A stretch of 64,000 bases of DNA from DATFTE01 sp963802575 (lineage in GTDB: Bacteria > Acidobacteriota > Terriglobia > Terriglobales > Acidobacteriaceae). The stretch covers positions 1 to 64,000 of the forward strand of contig CAWDJF010000002.1 in NCBI GenBank assembly GCA_963802575.1. Reading direction: 5' to 3'. A program made the position numbers and the translations under genes. Shown here in pieces: positions 1 through 9,132 of this stretch. Every line of letters starts with the position of its first letter. Positions within the stretch are counted from its first letter, which is position 1. Below the pieces are notes generated by a model. The model had not been told where the DNA came from. It searched no databases and saw nothing but the letters and a program-made list of their open reading frames with translations.

Positions 1-632
1 GCTTGATTCACCTCGCAGATTGCGGGCAAATAGACCAACTTCCGTCCCTCCCGGGAAGTAATCATAAGCCCGAGCGATGCCTCCCCCCCAGCATAGCGGT
101 CGGGTTTCCCTTTTACATAGAAAGGATAGCGCGTGCCTATGGAAAAGGCCTCACAGCGAAGCCCAGCATCGTGGCCGTCGATACCTGTCAGCGCGAAAGC
201 TTCTCCCGGTTCGACAACGGTCCACTCAACCTGTTGTGGAACCCGGTTCAACATGGCGAAGGCGGAATTGTCTTCTTGCAGAATACTTCGGAGCGAACGC
301 GTGCAGTAAACGCGGAAGTGTTGTAACTCTCGAAGCGAAAGCAGACCGGCAACCTGATCAAGATCGGCGCTGGTCAGGACCACTCCGGCGATCGGCGAAC
401 TCCGGGTGCCATGTGTCGGATGGAGAACCGCGGTGGCTTCAACCTGAAGGCGTAGGTCGGGAGAGGCGTTCAGTAAAAACCAGGAAATGCCGTCGCTGCT
501 GATGGCGACTTGCGTTTGGGTACGAGCCTTACCGGCAAACGTTCCTGAGCGCAGCGCCCGGCAATTTGCGCAGGCACAATTCCACTGCGGAAATCCGCCG
601 CCCGCAGCGGAGCCCAGTATTTCAATAAGCAT
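1..632 (-). CDS. pqqB: PqqB, partial (3' end outside window)
   Basis: Metallo-beta-lactamase-fold protein of pyrroloquinoline quinone biosynthesis. Translating the minus strand from ATG at 632 gives an unbroken frame to the window edge, about 210 residues. The N-terminus carries the PqqB signature GSAAGGGFPQWNC followed by ACANC, so the two zinc-site CxxC cysteines are in place. Further on are LTSADLDQVAGLLSLRE, in the position of the family's metal-binding loop, and GGEASLGLMI before LVYLPAI. It lies 9 bp downstream of pqqA on the same strand, the usual pqqAB order. Known role of the family: a late hydroxylation step on the Glu-Tyr-derived PQQ precursor. The rest of the pqq operon should continue to the left of the window. 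Confidence 0.93.
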   Translation of the reverse strand, partial: MLIEILGSAAGGGFPQWNCACANCRALRSGTFAGKARTQTQVAISSDGISWFLLNASPDLRLQVEATAVLHPTHGTRSSPIAGVVLTSADLDQVAGLLSLRELQHFRVYCTRSLRSILQEDNSAFAMLNRVPQQVEWTVVEPGEAFALTGIDGHDAGLRCEAFSIGTRYPFYVKGKPDRYAGGEASLGLMITSREGRKLVYLPAICEVNQ

Positions 633-641
633 CCTTGCCGA

Positions 642-719
642 TTAAAGCTCAGCGCTCGCGTAGGTGTTGATTTCGCAGTTCAGGCAGACTTCTTCAAACT
701 GGGGCGTTGTCCATTCCAT
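642..719 (-). CDS. pqqA: PqqA, coenzyme PQQ precursor peptide
   Basis: A 25-residue peptide starting MEWTTPQFEEVCLNCEIN and ending TYASAEL. It holds the conserved Glu-x3-Tyr pair (E-I-N-T-Y) whose side chains are cross-linked by PqqE to form PQQ. A strong Shine-Dalgarno, GAGGAG on the minus strand, lies about 7 bases before the ATG at 719. The gene sits immediately upstream of pqqB. It is too short for normal gene callers and is easily missed. PQQ serves periplasmic sugar and alcohol dehydrogenases; no such dehydrogenase is in this window. Confidence 0.93.
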   Translation of the reverse strand: MEWTTPQFEEVCLNCEINTYASAEL

Positions 720-916
720 GCTAACTCTCCTCACCCCCAAGAATGTATAACGAAGGACGGAGCGTGTCCAGTTCGGGTTTTCTGGTATGAAAAGTCTTGC
801 ACCCCTAGAAATCAGGCAGAAAATCTACAGCATTCGTGGGACTAGCTAGACCTAGGGGCGGCGTGGTATACCTTCCCTAACCTCATACTTAACTAAGTTT
901 GGACAGGAGCAATACT

Positions 917-1138
917 GTGGAACCTCTCCATCGCAAGACCCCGGCCTACGATCCCAAGATTGGACGCGATTGCCAGTTTTGCAAGAGTTTCGATCCTCAA
1001 TTCGACAGCCGCAGACCCTTGGACCGGCGAGTAAAGGAAACAATGGGCGATACCGCCGCCGCTCACCTGACCGAAGACGGATATGTGAAGCACCGCATCG
1101 CGGAATTGGATCGCATGAAAACGCCCACCGCGGCCTGA
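917..1138 (+). CDS. Small hypothetical CxxC protein
   Basis: Seventy-three residues from a GTG start at 917, preceded by GGAG (906-909) at 7-base spacing; an ATG 18 bases upstream is in frame but has no ribosome site. The protein is hydrophilic, with one CxxC motif (DCQFCKSF) in the first third and a charged C-terminal helix (YVKHRIAELDRMK). I do not recognise the family. It is divergent from pqqA and convergent with the M28 peptidase gene. A single CxxC could bind metal only as a dimer, or could be redox active; neither can be decided from the sequence. Confidence 0.55.
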   Translation: MEPLHRKTPAYDPKIGRDCQFCKSFDPQFDSRRPLDRRVKETMGDTAAAHLTEDGYVKHRIAELDRMKTPTAA

Positions 1139-1145
1139 CTGAGTC

Positions 1146-3260
1146 TTACTTCCATTCGATGATCTTGGCCTCCGCACACGCCGTCAGGTAATCAGCCACC
1201 AAGTCGAGAGGCAGAGGACCGTATTCCGCGGAAACGGCATCACGAATTTCGCCCACGGTGCGCTTCCCATCCACAAAATTTACGATCTCATAAGCGTAGA
1301 GCTCCGACTGATCTTGCACGTTCAGCAGCGGAGTCGCTTCACTATTCAGCAGCTTGATTTTTGAAACGCGCTCCGCTCCAAGACGCGCCCGCAACACATC
1401 GTCATTCTGATAGGTCAGCGGACCGAACTCGCCGATCCGCGCGGGCACGCGCTTGGCCACCGCATCGGAACCCCACGGCGCAGTAGGAGCGACCGCCCGG
1501 ATGCCCTTCGTGCGAGCATCGGCGGTAAGCGCGGAATAAAGATCGGACGCGTCCTGCGTCAATTCTTTTACCGCGTCGGCGTCAGCTCCGGAAGCGCCCC
1601 CCGCGGATTCCACCAGCGAGTGGAGCACCCCAATTTCACGCTTCAACGCTTGCGTGATCAGATTGCGCGCCTCGTACCACGCGTGCACCGGATCTCCCGG
1701 CAGGTTCATCCACTCCTGCGCCTGCGCGAACCGCTGCGCCAGCCGGATCTTGCTTTGCGCGGTGATGTAAGGCAGCAGCGTTGGGAGTTGGGACGCCTCA
1801 AGGTTGGCGTAGACATAGCCGGAAGCCGCTCCTAACAGTGCTACCCGGCGCAGCTTCGAAGGATCGATCTGCTGCAATGTGTCGTGATCAGTATGGATAT
1901 AAATATCGGGCCAGTCGCGCAAGTAAAGAGATGGCACGGCGATGGTCGACGAGTCGTAATCGTCATGATCGCTGCCTGCGGCATAAGGCGTCACATTGGC
2001 GATGAACTGGTTGCGCGTGCCTATGTCACCGAGACGCGTTTCGACGACCGCGGCCTCCGGTTCAGACCCGCTTTCCGCAAAGTTGGCAGCGCCGGCACGA
2101 ATCGTGTCCAAAAGATTAGCGCCGACATCAGTGACGTAGCTTGGAAGCGACCACGGCGTTCCGCTGAGATGAAAAACAGATTTATTCTTGAAGAAGTCGC
2201 CGCCGACCATGTCCATGTGAATGTCAGCGCGCAACTGCTTGCGGATTTCCGGATGGCGGCTCAAGTACGCCATCGTGCCTTCGACTTCCGGTCCCCAGAC
2301 GAAGCGCAGTGTGCGCCTGGGACGCGGCAAGGCTCCGCTTTCAATGGAGTGAGCGAGTATCCTCGCGGACTCAAGAATTGTGACGCATCCGCTGCCGTTG
2401 TCGTTCGCGCCGGGGCGCTCATGGTCGAGATGGCAACTGTAAACCACCTCCCCCGCATTCGGCTCTGAGCCGGGAATGGTTGCGCTCACGACAGTCCAGT
2501 GCCCCGGACCGACAGTAGCCTTCACTTTAGCGCTCAGAACAATGTTCTCTCCTGCTTGCAGGCGCGCACGAAACGCTTCCGCGGTTTCACGCGACACCAT
2601 GAACGCGAATCCAGCAGGCTGCCGGGCATCGAGATGCCCCCAGCGAATCAGGGTCTTGTCCAATCCTGCCCAAGCAGTGGTCTGATTGGGCATGTCACTG
2701 ACAATGCCAGCCGCGCCATATTTTCCGATCGCCAACGCCTGCACTCGCGCCAGGACGCCATCGGCCAGAACAATCTTGCCGTGAACGTCTTTGCCGGAGT
2801 AGTCGGCCTCGCGGCCTCCGTTGCCGACATCGACCAGATCGGTCTGCACGTCCGCGCTGCGGCTGTAGTCAGCGAGACGAATCGGATCGGTGGCCCAATC
2901 TCCGACCAGCAAATGTTGAGGGCTGACTTCCCAAAGACGACCCTCCTCCACATTCCAGGCAAGATATGACCGCATTAGTCCGTAAGAGGTGGTGCCATCG
3001 ATGGGGAATTGCTCACTTTGGACGTTCGTCAGTCCATATTCGTGCGCCTGTTGCTCCACGAAGCGGGCCGCTTCGTCGAACTCCGAGGTGGCCGGAACGC
3101 GATGCAGGCGAGTGAGAAATCGCAAATTCTCATACGCGGCGGCGCCGCTCGCTTCCTCGCGCAAAGCGACCCATTGCTTGGAAGAGAGGAACGGCTGCTG
3201 TCCAAAAGCCAAAACTGAAGTGAATAGGAGAAGAACAGATACAGCGCGCAAGCGGATCAT
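1146..3260 (-). CDS. Exported M28 family zinc aminopeptidase with PqqD-like C-terminal domain
   Basis: About 704 residues when started at MIRLRAVSVLLLFTSVLAFG, a clear signal peptide; a longer frame to 3335 adds 25 residues that would bury it. Domains in order: N-terminal region, a protease-associated insert (about residues 125-245), then the M28 catalytic fold with CHLDHERPGANDNGSG (His and Asp zinc ligands), WGPEVEGT (catalytic and ligand Glu), DMVGGD, and GSDHDDYDS (last His). The final 60 residues contain NFVDGKRTVGEIRDAVSAEY, which resembles the winged-helix PqqD/RRE-like domain. The zinc ligands are all visible, so it should be active, probably periplasmic or secreted. Bases 3261-3353 separate it from the porin gene. 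Confidence 0.85.
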   Translation of the reverse strand: MIRLRAVSVLLLFTSVLAFGQQPFLSSKQWVALREEASGAAAYENLRFLTRLHRVPATSEFDEAARFVEQQAHEYGLTNVQSEQFPIDGTTSYGLMRSYLAWNVEEGRLWEVSPQHLLVGDWATDPIRLADYSRSADVQTDLVDVGNGGREADYSGKDVHGKIVLADGVLARVQALAIGKYGAAGIVSDMPNQTTAWAGLDKTLIRWGHLDARQPAGFAFMVSRETAEAFRARLQAGENIVLSAKVKATVGPGHWTVVSATIPGSEPNAGEVVYSCHLDHERPGANDNGSGCVTILESARILAHSIESGALPRPRRTLRFVWGPEVEGTMAYLSRHPEIRKQLRADIHMDMVGGDFFKNKSVFHLSGTPWSLPSYVTDVGANLLDTIRAGAANFAESGSEPEAAVVETRLGDIGTRNQFIANVTPYAAGSDHDDYDSSTIAVPSLYLRDWPDIYIHTDHDTLQQIDPSKLRRVALLGAASGYVYANLEASQLPTLLPYITAQSKIRLAQRFAQAQEWMNLPGDPVHAWYEARNLITQALKREIGVLHSLVESAGGASGADADAVKELTQDASDLYSALTADARTKGIRAVAPTAPWGSDAVAKRVPARIGEFGPLTYQNDDVLRARLGAERVSKIKLLNSEATPLLNVQDQSELYAYEIVNFVDGKRTVGEIRDAVSAEYGPLPLDLVADYLTACAEAKIIEWK

Positions 3261-3353
3261 TTGCAGATGAGGATAACACCGGGGCAAAGACGCCTGGGGC
3301 GGAAACAAACTCGGCTCCGGCGCAGAGAATTCCACGCCGGAGCCGATTAAGGG

Positions 3354-5153
3354 TTACGGCAAGTAGTAACGGAACGAGGTCAAGAACATGTTGTCGACGG
3401 CGTGAGGCTCACCCGGCGTTCCCGACCAGGTGTTCTTCACTACGTAGGAGTATTGCGGCCCCCACTGAATTCGGCCTTTCGGTCCGCTGTAGAACCGGTA
3501 CCAGAAACCGAAAGTACCTTCAATGGTGTTACGCACGTCGCCGGTGCAGCTGCCAGGCGCGGTTGGCGCAAATCCACCCGATCCTGGAGGCAACTCAGTA
3601 CCGCATCCCGAGTTGTTGAAGCCCGGTGCCCCGTAGCCGACAGGCTTCGTCGCCACAAACCAGGTCCTCTGGTCGTATTCACTACCCGCGTTCAGATAAA
3701 CATCGAACTTGGGGTAGTGCCATTCCAGCGTAGCCAAGCCCTGGTAATTGCGGATCGGGGCCAGCGTGCCCGTCGGACGAACCGTGACATCCGCCAAACC
3801 TGACGTTCCATAGCGGCCGATTCCATCGCCGCCAAGCGCATGGAGGCCGATATCCATATGCTTCTGCATCACCGACCAGCGGGCGTTGGCGCCGAAACCG
3901 CCGCCGTTTCGCGAGTCGTTGTTCGCAAAGGCAGAGGAGGGACCGGTAATGCCGCCGCAAACGCCGGTCGTCGCCGTGGTAGCGCAGGGAAATATGCGGT
4001 CACGGAACCGGCTGTAAATGCCAAACACTTCGTAGTGTCCAAAGCCAGGTTCAGCCGCAAGCTTCACGATGATATCGGGCGCGGGGTTGTACGAATAGTT
4101 GCCATTGAATGCGTTGTAGAGACCGCCGCTGTTGCCCAACTGTCCGATGACAAAGTTGGCGGAAGCATTATGCGCAGTGAGGGTTTCCTGGGAATTCTCA
4201 ACCGCAAGCCCGAACCAGAACTTGTTGTTGAAATTCTTGGTAACCCGGAAGCCGTACTGACGCGCCCAGCTGAATCCCACCGTGTACTGCGGATCGATGG
4301 TCATCGGCAAAGCTTCTGTTCGGTTGTCGAGGCCCTTCTTGGTCTCCGTCACCAAGCTCCACATCTGACCGCCAGTGAAACTCCACCCGTTGTCGAGCGC
4401 CGCCTGCCCCCAGGCTTGCCGCTGACGCAGAGTGTAGCTATTGCTCTCGTTGTTGTTGGAGGTGACGCCTGCCGACAGGAAGTCAGCTTCCACGTAACCG
4501 GTGAGCTTGGCGCTCTTCAGCTTGCCTTCCGCCAGCATCGAGATACGCGATTGACGCCCAGACCCGAAAAACTCTGAGATGTTGCTATTGCTAGCTCCAC
4601 CGAAGGGGATCGAGGTAAACGGCGTGTTGATATCTCCTCCGACGCCCCTCTGCCGCCATACAGTTTCAGCCGCCAGGAAGCCGCCCGGGGTAATCGTGAT
4701 GCCCTTATAGTGAAGGGCAAGAGGACTCTGCATATCATTGACCGTCTTCTGTGTTTCCTGCAGGCTCAGAGCCGCGTTGGTGGTGTTCGCCTTGAGGTCG
4801 GTGACGTCGCTGCTCAACTGATTGACCGTCTGGGCCTGTTGGGCGGTCTGTGAGGCGGCAGCGTCCGCTTTGCTCTGCGCTTCGGTGGCCGCGGACTGGC
4901 TCTGATCCAGTTTCTGCTGTATCTGCTGTACAGCCTGGTCTTTGTTTTGCAGCTGCTGGCGCAGTTCTTCGATTTGTTTTTGTTGTGCGTCGATCGCCTG
5001 TTGCATGCGGTCTAGTTGCGCCGCAACGCCCGAGGTCGATGCGCTCGCCTTCTTTTTCTTCGCGGTGCTCCCCGATGTGCTTTGCGGAGCCGGTGCCGCT
5101 AAGGCGCTCGTCGTAAAGGCGAACACCAATACCAGAGCTAAACACTGCTTCAT
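3354..5153 (-). CDS. DcaP-like outer-membrane porin with N-terminal coiled coil
   Basis: About 599 residues starting MKQCLALVLVFAFTTSALAA, a signal peptide; the start at 5153 is fixed by GGGAGGAA 4-5 bases upstream (minus strand), whereas an upstream in-frame ATG has no ribosome site. Residues 40-140 are a long Gln/Ala-rich coiled coil (LDRMQQAIDAQQKQIEELRQ). The rest is a beta-rich domain with alternating aromatic residues, ending in SFRYYLP, the terminal aromatic typical of outer-membrane barrels. The layout matches DcaP/phosphate-selective-type porins of Acidobacteriota, where the coiled coil is thought to trimerise the barrel. Substrate unknown. Confidence 0.8.
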   Translation of the reverse strand: MKQCLALVLVFAFTTSALAAPAPQSTSGSTAKKKKASASTSGVAAQLDRMQQAIDAQQKQIEELRQQLQNKDQAVQQIQQKLDQSQSAATEAQSKADAAASQTAQQAQTVNQLSSDVTDLKANTTNAALSLQETQKTVNDMQSPLALHYKGITITPGGFLAAETVWRQRGVGGDINTPFTSIPFGGASNSNISEFFGSGRQSRISMLAEGKLKSAKLTGYVEADFLSAGVTSNNNESNSYTLRQRQAWGQAALDNGWSFTGGQMWSLVTETKKGLDNRTEALPMTIDPQYTVGFSWARQYGFRVTKNFNNKFWFGLAVENSQETLTAHNASANFVIGQLGNSGGLYNAFNGNYSYNPAPDIIVKLAAEPGFGHYEVFGIYSRFRDRIFPCATTATTGVCGGITGPSSAFANNDSRNGGGFGANARWSVMQKHMDIGLHALGGDGIGRYGTSGLADVTVRPTGTLAPIRNYQGLATLEWHYPKFDVYLNAGSEYDQRTWFVATKPVGYGAPGFNNSGCGTELPPGSGGFAPTAPGSCTGDVRNTIEGTFGFWYRFYSGPKGRIQWGPQYSYVVKNTWSGTPGEPHAVDNMFLTSFRYYLP

Positions 5154-5406
5154 TGTTCCTCCCCGATCAATTTGAAGAATGGACAGCAACCACGTGTTAG
5201 AGCTTGGTGACTCGATGAGATTGGCGTTGAACCGTTGATGGTATGGGGGGTTTGTTAATAACTGATGAATTTTCCGTAAATATCCGGTAAATCGGGCCGG
5301 AAACGCGAAGGAACCCGGCGAGCCCGCGAATCGTATAGAATGCCCCGCGGGGCCGATACAGGACTGCGGCTCGGGTTTTCCATCCGTAGCTGGGAGCGAC
5401 CGTCGC

Positions 5407-6444
5407 GTGGAGCAAGATCATCCAGTTCGCGAGAGTGCTGCCTCCAAATCCATAACCGAAATTGATGTCCTCTGGATCACCGCCGGCCTCGGCTGCGATG
5501 GCGACACCATCGCCATGACGGCCGCAACTCAGCCCTCGATTGAAGACATCGTCCGCGGCGGCATCCCCTGGATTCCCAAAGTTCATTTCCATAATCCGTT
5601 TCTCGCCTACGAAAACGGAGAAGAATTCCTCGTTCCCTTTCGCCGGGCTGCGGAAGGCAAACTACGGCCCTTCATTCTCGTGGTCGAAGGCTCCATTCCC
5701 GACGAGACCAATAAAGAGGAGGGATACTGGGCGACCATGGGAACCGATCCCAACACCGGCCAGCCGATTACGACCTGTGAATGGATCGATCAGCTCGCTC
5801 CCAAGGCATGGGCGGTGATTGCAGCGGGAACTTGTTCAACCTATGGCGGCATTCACGCCATGGAAGGCAATCCCACCGGCTGCATGGGACTGCCCGACTA
5901 TCTGGGATGGAAGTGGAAGTCGCTGGCCGACATTCCCATTGTGTGCGTGCCGGGGTGCCCAGTACAGCCCGACAATTTCATGGAGACATTACTTTATCTC
6001 CTTCACATGGCGGCGGGTCGAGCGCCCATGATCCCGCTTGACGACGCTTTGCGGCCGACCTGGCTTTTTGGATCCACCGTGCACGAGGGTTGCGATCGGG
6101 GCGGCTATTACGAGCAGGCCGAGTTTGCCGAGCAATATGGCTCGCCGCTCTGCATCGTCAAACTGGGCTGTTGGGGTCCGGTAGTCCAATGCAACGTCGG
6201 CAAACGCGGGTGGATGAGCGGTATTGGCGGTTGTCCAAACATTGGAGGGATTTGCATCGGGTGCACCATGCCGGGATTTCCCGACAAATTCATGCCGTTC
6301 ATGAACCAGCCGCCGGGTTCGCTGTTATCCTCCCATGCGGTCGCCACTTACGGGAAAGCGATCCAGGCCTTGCGCCGTTTTACCCAGTCGTCGCTCAACA
6401 AGGAACCAAGTTGGCGGCGCCAGAACCGCAAGCCAAAGGTATAG
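5407..6444 (+). CDS. hhyS: [NiFe]-hydrogenase small subunit, group 1h-like, first copy
   Basis: 345 residues from GTG 5407, with GGGAG about 11 bases before it. It carries the cluster-binding Cys set of the small subunit: GLGCDGD near residue 28, GTCSTYGG, VPGCPVQPDN, VHEGCDRGGYY, CIVKLGCWGPVVQCN and GGCPNIGGICIGCTMPG. The Asp following the first Cys matches the Asp-ligated proximal 4Fe-4S cluster described for the actinobacterial-type hydrogenase of Cupriavidus necator. There is no Tat signal, so the enzyme is expected to be cytoplasmic-facing. It is clearly paralogous to the copy at 9133 (long shared blocks such as HAMEGNPTGCMGL) but no large-subunit gene follows it; a two-component system lies between. 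Confidence 0.9.
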   Translation: MEQDHPVRESAASKSITEIDVLWITAGLGCDGDTIAMTAATQPSIEDIVRGGIPWIPKVHFHNPFLAYENGEEFLVPFRRAAEGKLRPFILVVEGSIPDETNKEEGYWATMGTDPNTGQPITTCEWIDQLAPKAWAVIAAGTCSTYGGIHAMEGNPTGCMGLPDYLGWKWKSLADIPIVCVPGCPVQPDNFMETLLYLLHMAAGRAPMIPLDDALRPTWLFGSTVHEGCDRGGYYEQAEFAEQYGSPLCIVKLGCWGPVVQCNVGKRGWMSGIGGCPNIGGICIGCTMPGFPDKFMPFMNQPPGSLLSSHAVATYGKAIQALRRFTQSSLNKEPSWRRQNRKPKV

Positions 6445-6512
6445 AATTTGACTCGTGCCGCGCGTGTGGGGAACTCGAGCGGCGCGAGTAGTGGGGTTTT
6501 TGAGGTACTCGC

Positions 6513-8120
6513 ATGGGCTCTCGGATCAGTGTGCCTTTCGCTGAAGAAGCGATCGCAACTGGGCATGGCGGAACTGAAGAACTCAGTCCGGCGCAGGCGG
6601 AAGATCTTCTCATCGATCTGGCTGCGACGTTTCTCAGCGGTTCCCCGGGCGCACCCGCATCATCAGTCCCTGCGACGCCCGACCTCTTCGAAGAACTCCC
6701 CGATGTAAACGCAGTCTATCGCGCGCTCGTCGAACAAATTCCCGCGGTCGTTTTCATGGCCCACCTGGATCGCGGCATCGGCGAAGCCTACGTCAGTCCG
6801 CAGATCGAGGCGACCCTCGGATTCTCGCAGGAAGAGTGGCTGGAAGACCCCATCCGCTGGTACCAGCAGATCCATCCTGATGATAAGCAGCGTTGGAGCG
6901 TCGAAGCCGCGCAGATGTTCTTGAGCGGAACCTCGCTTCGCTCCGCCTACCGTGTCATCAGCCGTGACGGCCGCGTGGTCTGGTTCCACTGCGAAGCCAA
7001 GATGATTCGCCGCAAGGACGGTCGTCCCTGGTTCATCCACGGCATCGCCTTCGATATCACCGAACTGAAACAGGCGGAACAGGCACTGCAGGAAGAGCGC
7101 AATGTCGTGTCGGCCATCCTCCACACGGTTGGTGCACTCGTGGTGGTTCTGGATGCGCAAGGAAAGATCCGGCGCTTCAACCGGGCCTGCGAACTGGTCT
7201 CGGGTTATTCATTCGCGGAGATGGAAGGCAAATATCTCTGGGAGTTGTGCGTCACGGCGGAAGGTACCGAGCGCCTTCGAGCCGTTGTGGATGATTGGCT
7301 GCGCGGAAAGAGCATCAAGGATCACGAGAACGAACTCGCGGCCAGAGACGGTTCGCGCCATATGATCTCGTGGTCAAGCACCATTCTGCCGGCCGAACAT
7401 GGGGGCCCGGCCAGCCTGATCGTCACTGGCATGGATATCACTGAGCGCAAGCGGCTCGAGCAAGCCATCCACGAAATCAGCGCGGAGGAACAGCGCCGCA
7501 TCGGTCAGGATCTGCACGATGGACTAGGTCAGCATCTCACCGGCATCGCTTTCATGACCAAGGTGCAGGAGCAGAAGCTTGCCGACAAGGGTCTGCCAGA
7601 AGCCGCCGACGCGGCGCGCATCGTCCGCCTCGTCAATGAGGCCATTTATCGTACCCGCGAGTTGGCTCATGGCCTGGTTCCGGTCTTCTCGGATGCTCAA
7701 GGCTTGATGTCAGCGCTGCGCCGTTGGATGGCGGAAGTGGAAGACCTCTTTAAAATATCCTGCCGCTTCGATTGCGACGAACCAGTGCTGATTCACGACA
7801 CTGACATGGCGACGCATCTTTACCGCATCGCGCAAGAAGCGGTGAATAACGCCATCAAGCATGGCGATGCCAAGCACATTGTTGTCGAGCTTTCCGCCTC
7901 CAGCGCACGCGGCACCCTCCGCATCGAAGATGACGGCCCAGGAATTTCCGAGATCCCCGCCAACAACTCCGGCATGGGCATGCAAATCATGAACTATCGC
8001 TCCAAGATGATCGGTGGCTCCCTGCAGGTACAAAAGGCCGGAGTAAGAGGGACCACCGTGATCTGCCAGTTTCCCCTGCGAAGACATGAAATCATGGAGA
8101 ACCCCGGTCATGATGACTAA
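6513..8120 (+). CDS. PAS-PAS sensor histidine kinase (HisKA_3 type)
   Basis: 535 residues with no membrane segment, so a soluble sensor. Two PAS domains: about residues 68-185, the first ending in the PAC motif GIAFDITELKQAE, and 195-315, ending GMDITERKRLE. Then a HisKA_3 dimerisation helix with the phospho-acceptor His in GQDLHDGLGQ (about residue 335) and a HATPase domain with QEAVNNAIKHG, EDDGPGI and GMGMQIM boxes. It overlaps the response-regulator gene, so they form one operon. Its place between two hydrogenase small-subunit genes suggests it senses a redox or gas signal for the hydrogenase, but the PAS ligand is unknown. Confidence 0.88.
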   Translation: MGSRISVPFAEEAIATGHGGTEELSPAQAEDLLIDLAATFLSGSPGAPASSVPATPDLFEELPDVNAVYRALVEQIPAVVFMAHLDRGIGEAYVSPQIEATLGFSQEEWLEDPIRWYQQIHPDDKQRWSVEAAQMFLSGTSLRSAYRVISRDGRVVWFHCEAKMIRRKDGRPWFIHGIAFDITELKQAEQALQEERNVVSAILHTVGALVVVLDAQGKIRRFNRACELVSGYSFAEMEGKYLWELCVTAEGTERLRAVVDDWLRGKSIKDHENELAARDGSRHMISWSSTILPAEHGGPASLIVTGMDITERKRLEQAIHEISAEEQRRIGQDLHDGLGQHLTGIAFMTKVQEQKLADKGLPEAADAARIVRLVNEAIYRTRELAHGLVPVFSDAQGLMSALRRWMAEVEDLFKISCRFDCDEPVLIHDTDMATHLYRIAQEAVNNAIKHGDAKHIVVELSASSARGTLRIEDDGPGISEIPANNSGMGMQIMNYRSKMIGGSLQVQKAGVRGTTVICQFPLRRHEIMENPGHDD

Positions 8121-8799
8121 GCCGAACGTCACCACATTCGTGCCCGGCAAGAAACGCGTATTCGTGGTCGATGATCATCCCATCGTCCGTCAAGGGCTTG
8201 CGCTGCTGATTAATCAGGAAACTGATCTCGCAGTTTGCGGAGAAGCAGAGGATATGCACTCCGCGTTGCAATCGGTCGCTGCCGCGCATCCGGACGTCGT
8301 GATCGTCGACATTTCTCTCAACGGTCCAGACGGCCTGGAACTTCTGAAACACGTTCGCCTCAAGTGCCCCAGCCTGCCTGTATTGATTCTGTCGATGCAC
8401 GACGAATCGATTTACGCGGAGCGCGCGCTGCGGGCGGGCGCCAATGGCTACATCATGAAACAGGAGGCAACCGATCGTGTGCTCGTCGCTCTCCGCCGTA
8501 TCCTCAGTGGCGAGACCTACGTCAGCGATCGCATTGCCAAGAGCATGTTGCAGCACTACCTTCGGGGTGCCAATGTCGCCGCCTATTCCCCCATCTCAGA
8601 ACTCACCGACCGTGAGCTTGAGGTATTTCGCCTGATCGGTGAAGGCCACGGCACCCGGCAGATTGCGGAACAATTGCACCTGAGCGTGAAAACGGTTGAG
8701 TCCTACCAGGCGCACATTAAGGAAAAATTGTCCCTGCGAAGCGCGCGCGAATTGGTGCAACACGCGATCCAGTGGATCATGGAAGAGAAGACCGCCTAA
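8110..8799 (+). CDS. NarL/FixJ family response regulator
   Basis: About 229 residues starting at ATGATG (8110) overlapping the kinase stop; an ATG at 8086 would add eight residues. Receiver domain: acidic pair in VVDDHPIV, phospho-acceptor Asp in VIVDISLNGPDG, Thr/Ser switch in LILSMHD, Lys in GYIMKQEA. The C-terminal LuxR-type helix-turn-helix is LTDRELEVFRLIGEGHGTRQ followed by SVKTVESYQAHIK. Cognate partner of the upstream kinase. The 333-bp gap that follows, ahead of the second hydrogenase small-subunit gene, is the obvious candidate target. Confidence 0.92.
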   Translation: MMTKPNVTTFVPGKKRVFVVDDHPIVRQGLALLINQETDLAVCGEAEDMHSALQSVAAAHPDVVIVDISLNGPDGLELLKHVRLKCPSLPVLILSMHDESIYAERALRAGANGYIMKQEATDRVLVALRRILSGETYVSDRIAKSMLQHYLRGANVAAYSPISELTDRELEVFRLIGEGHGTRQIAEQLHLSVKTVESYQAHIKEKLSLRSARELVQHAIQWIMEEKTA

Positions 8800-9132
8800 C
8801 CTCGCGCCGTTATCCCCAAATCCTTCCTGACCGGTAGGGAGCATTCGGGTCTCAGACTGCTCGGGGAAACCCCTATGTCCGCTGGAGTACTTACCTTGGG
8901 AAATAAAACCGGGTAGCCCCAATTGTGAAAACGTTGTTGCAGGAAGATGCTGTCCCGAGCATTCAAAGAGCGTGGGGCTCTTTGTAGTCAGGCACGGTGG
9001 GCACTGGAACATTATTTTTTAACGAGTTCCAAAGAAACACACAAAACAACAGGCAAGCTTGGTGCTTGAGGGAAAGACTCTGCCGGTAACGTCCGCTTGC
9101 CCGAAATATTGCTCTAGAAGGAGAGTCCAGCT
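8800..9132 (+). promoter_or_regulatory. Intergenic leader of the hydrogenase structural genes with an 8-bp hairpin
   Basis: 333 bp without a gene between the response regulator and the hydrogenase genes. A perfect inverted repeat CAAAGAGC-N5-GCTCTTTG lies at 8964-8984; no T run follows, so it may be an operator or mRNA structure rather than a terminator. An AGAAGGAGAG ribosome site ends about 8 bases before the ATG at 9133. No convincing -35/-10 or sigma-54 element was found by eye. Confidence 0.45.

Noticed and set aside
1884..2468. Plus-strand frame of 194 codons inside the M28 peptidase
   Set aside because: Antisense to conserved zinc-ligand regions; no family features.
3840..4577. Long plus-strand open frame of 245 codons inside the porin gene
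   Set aside because: It lies antisense to a gene with a clear signal peptide and barrel pattern; protein has no recognisable motif. High-GC antisense artefact.
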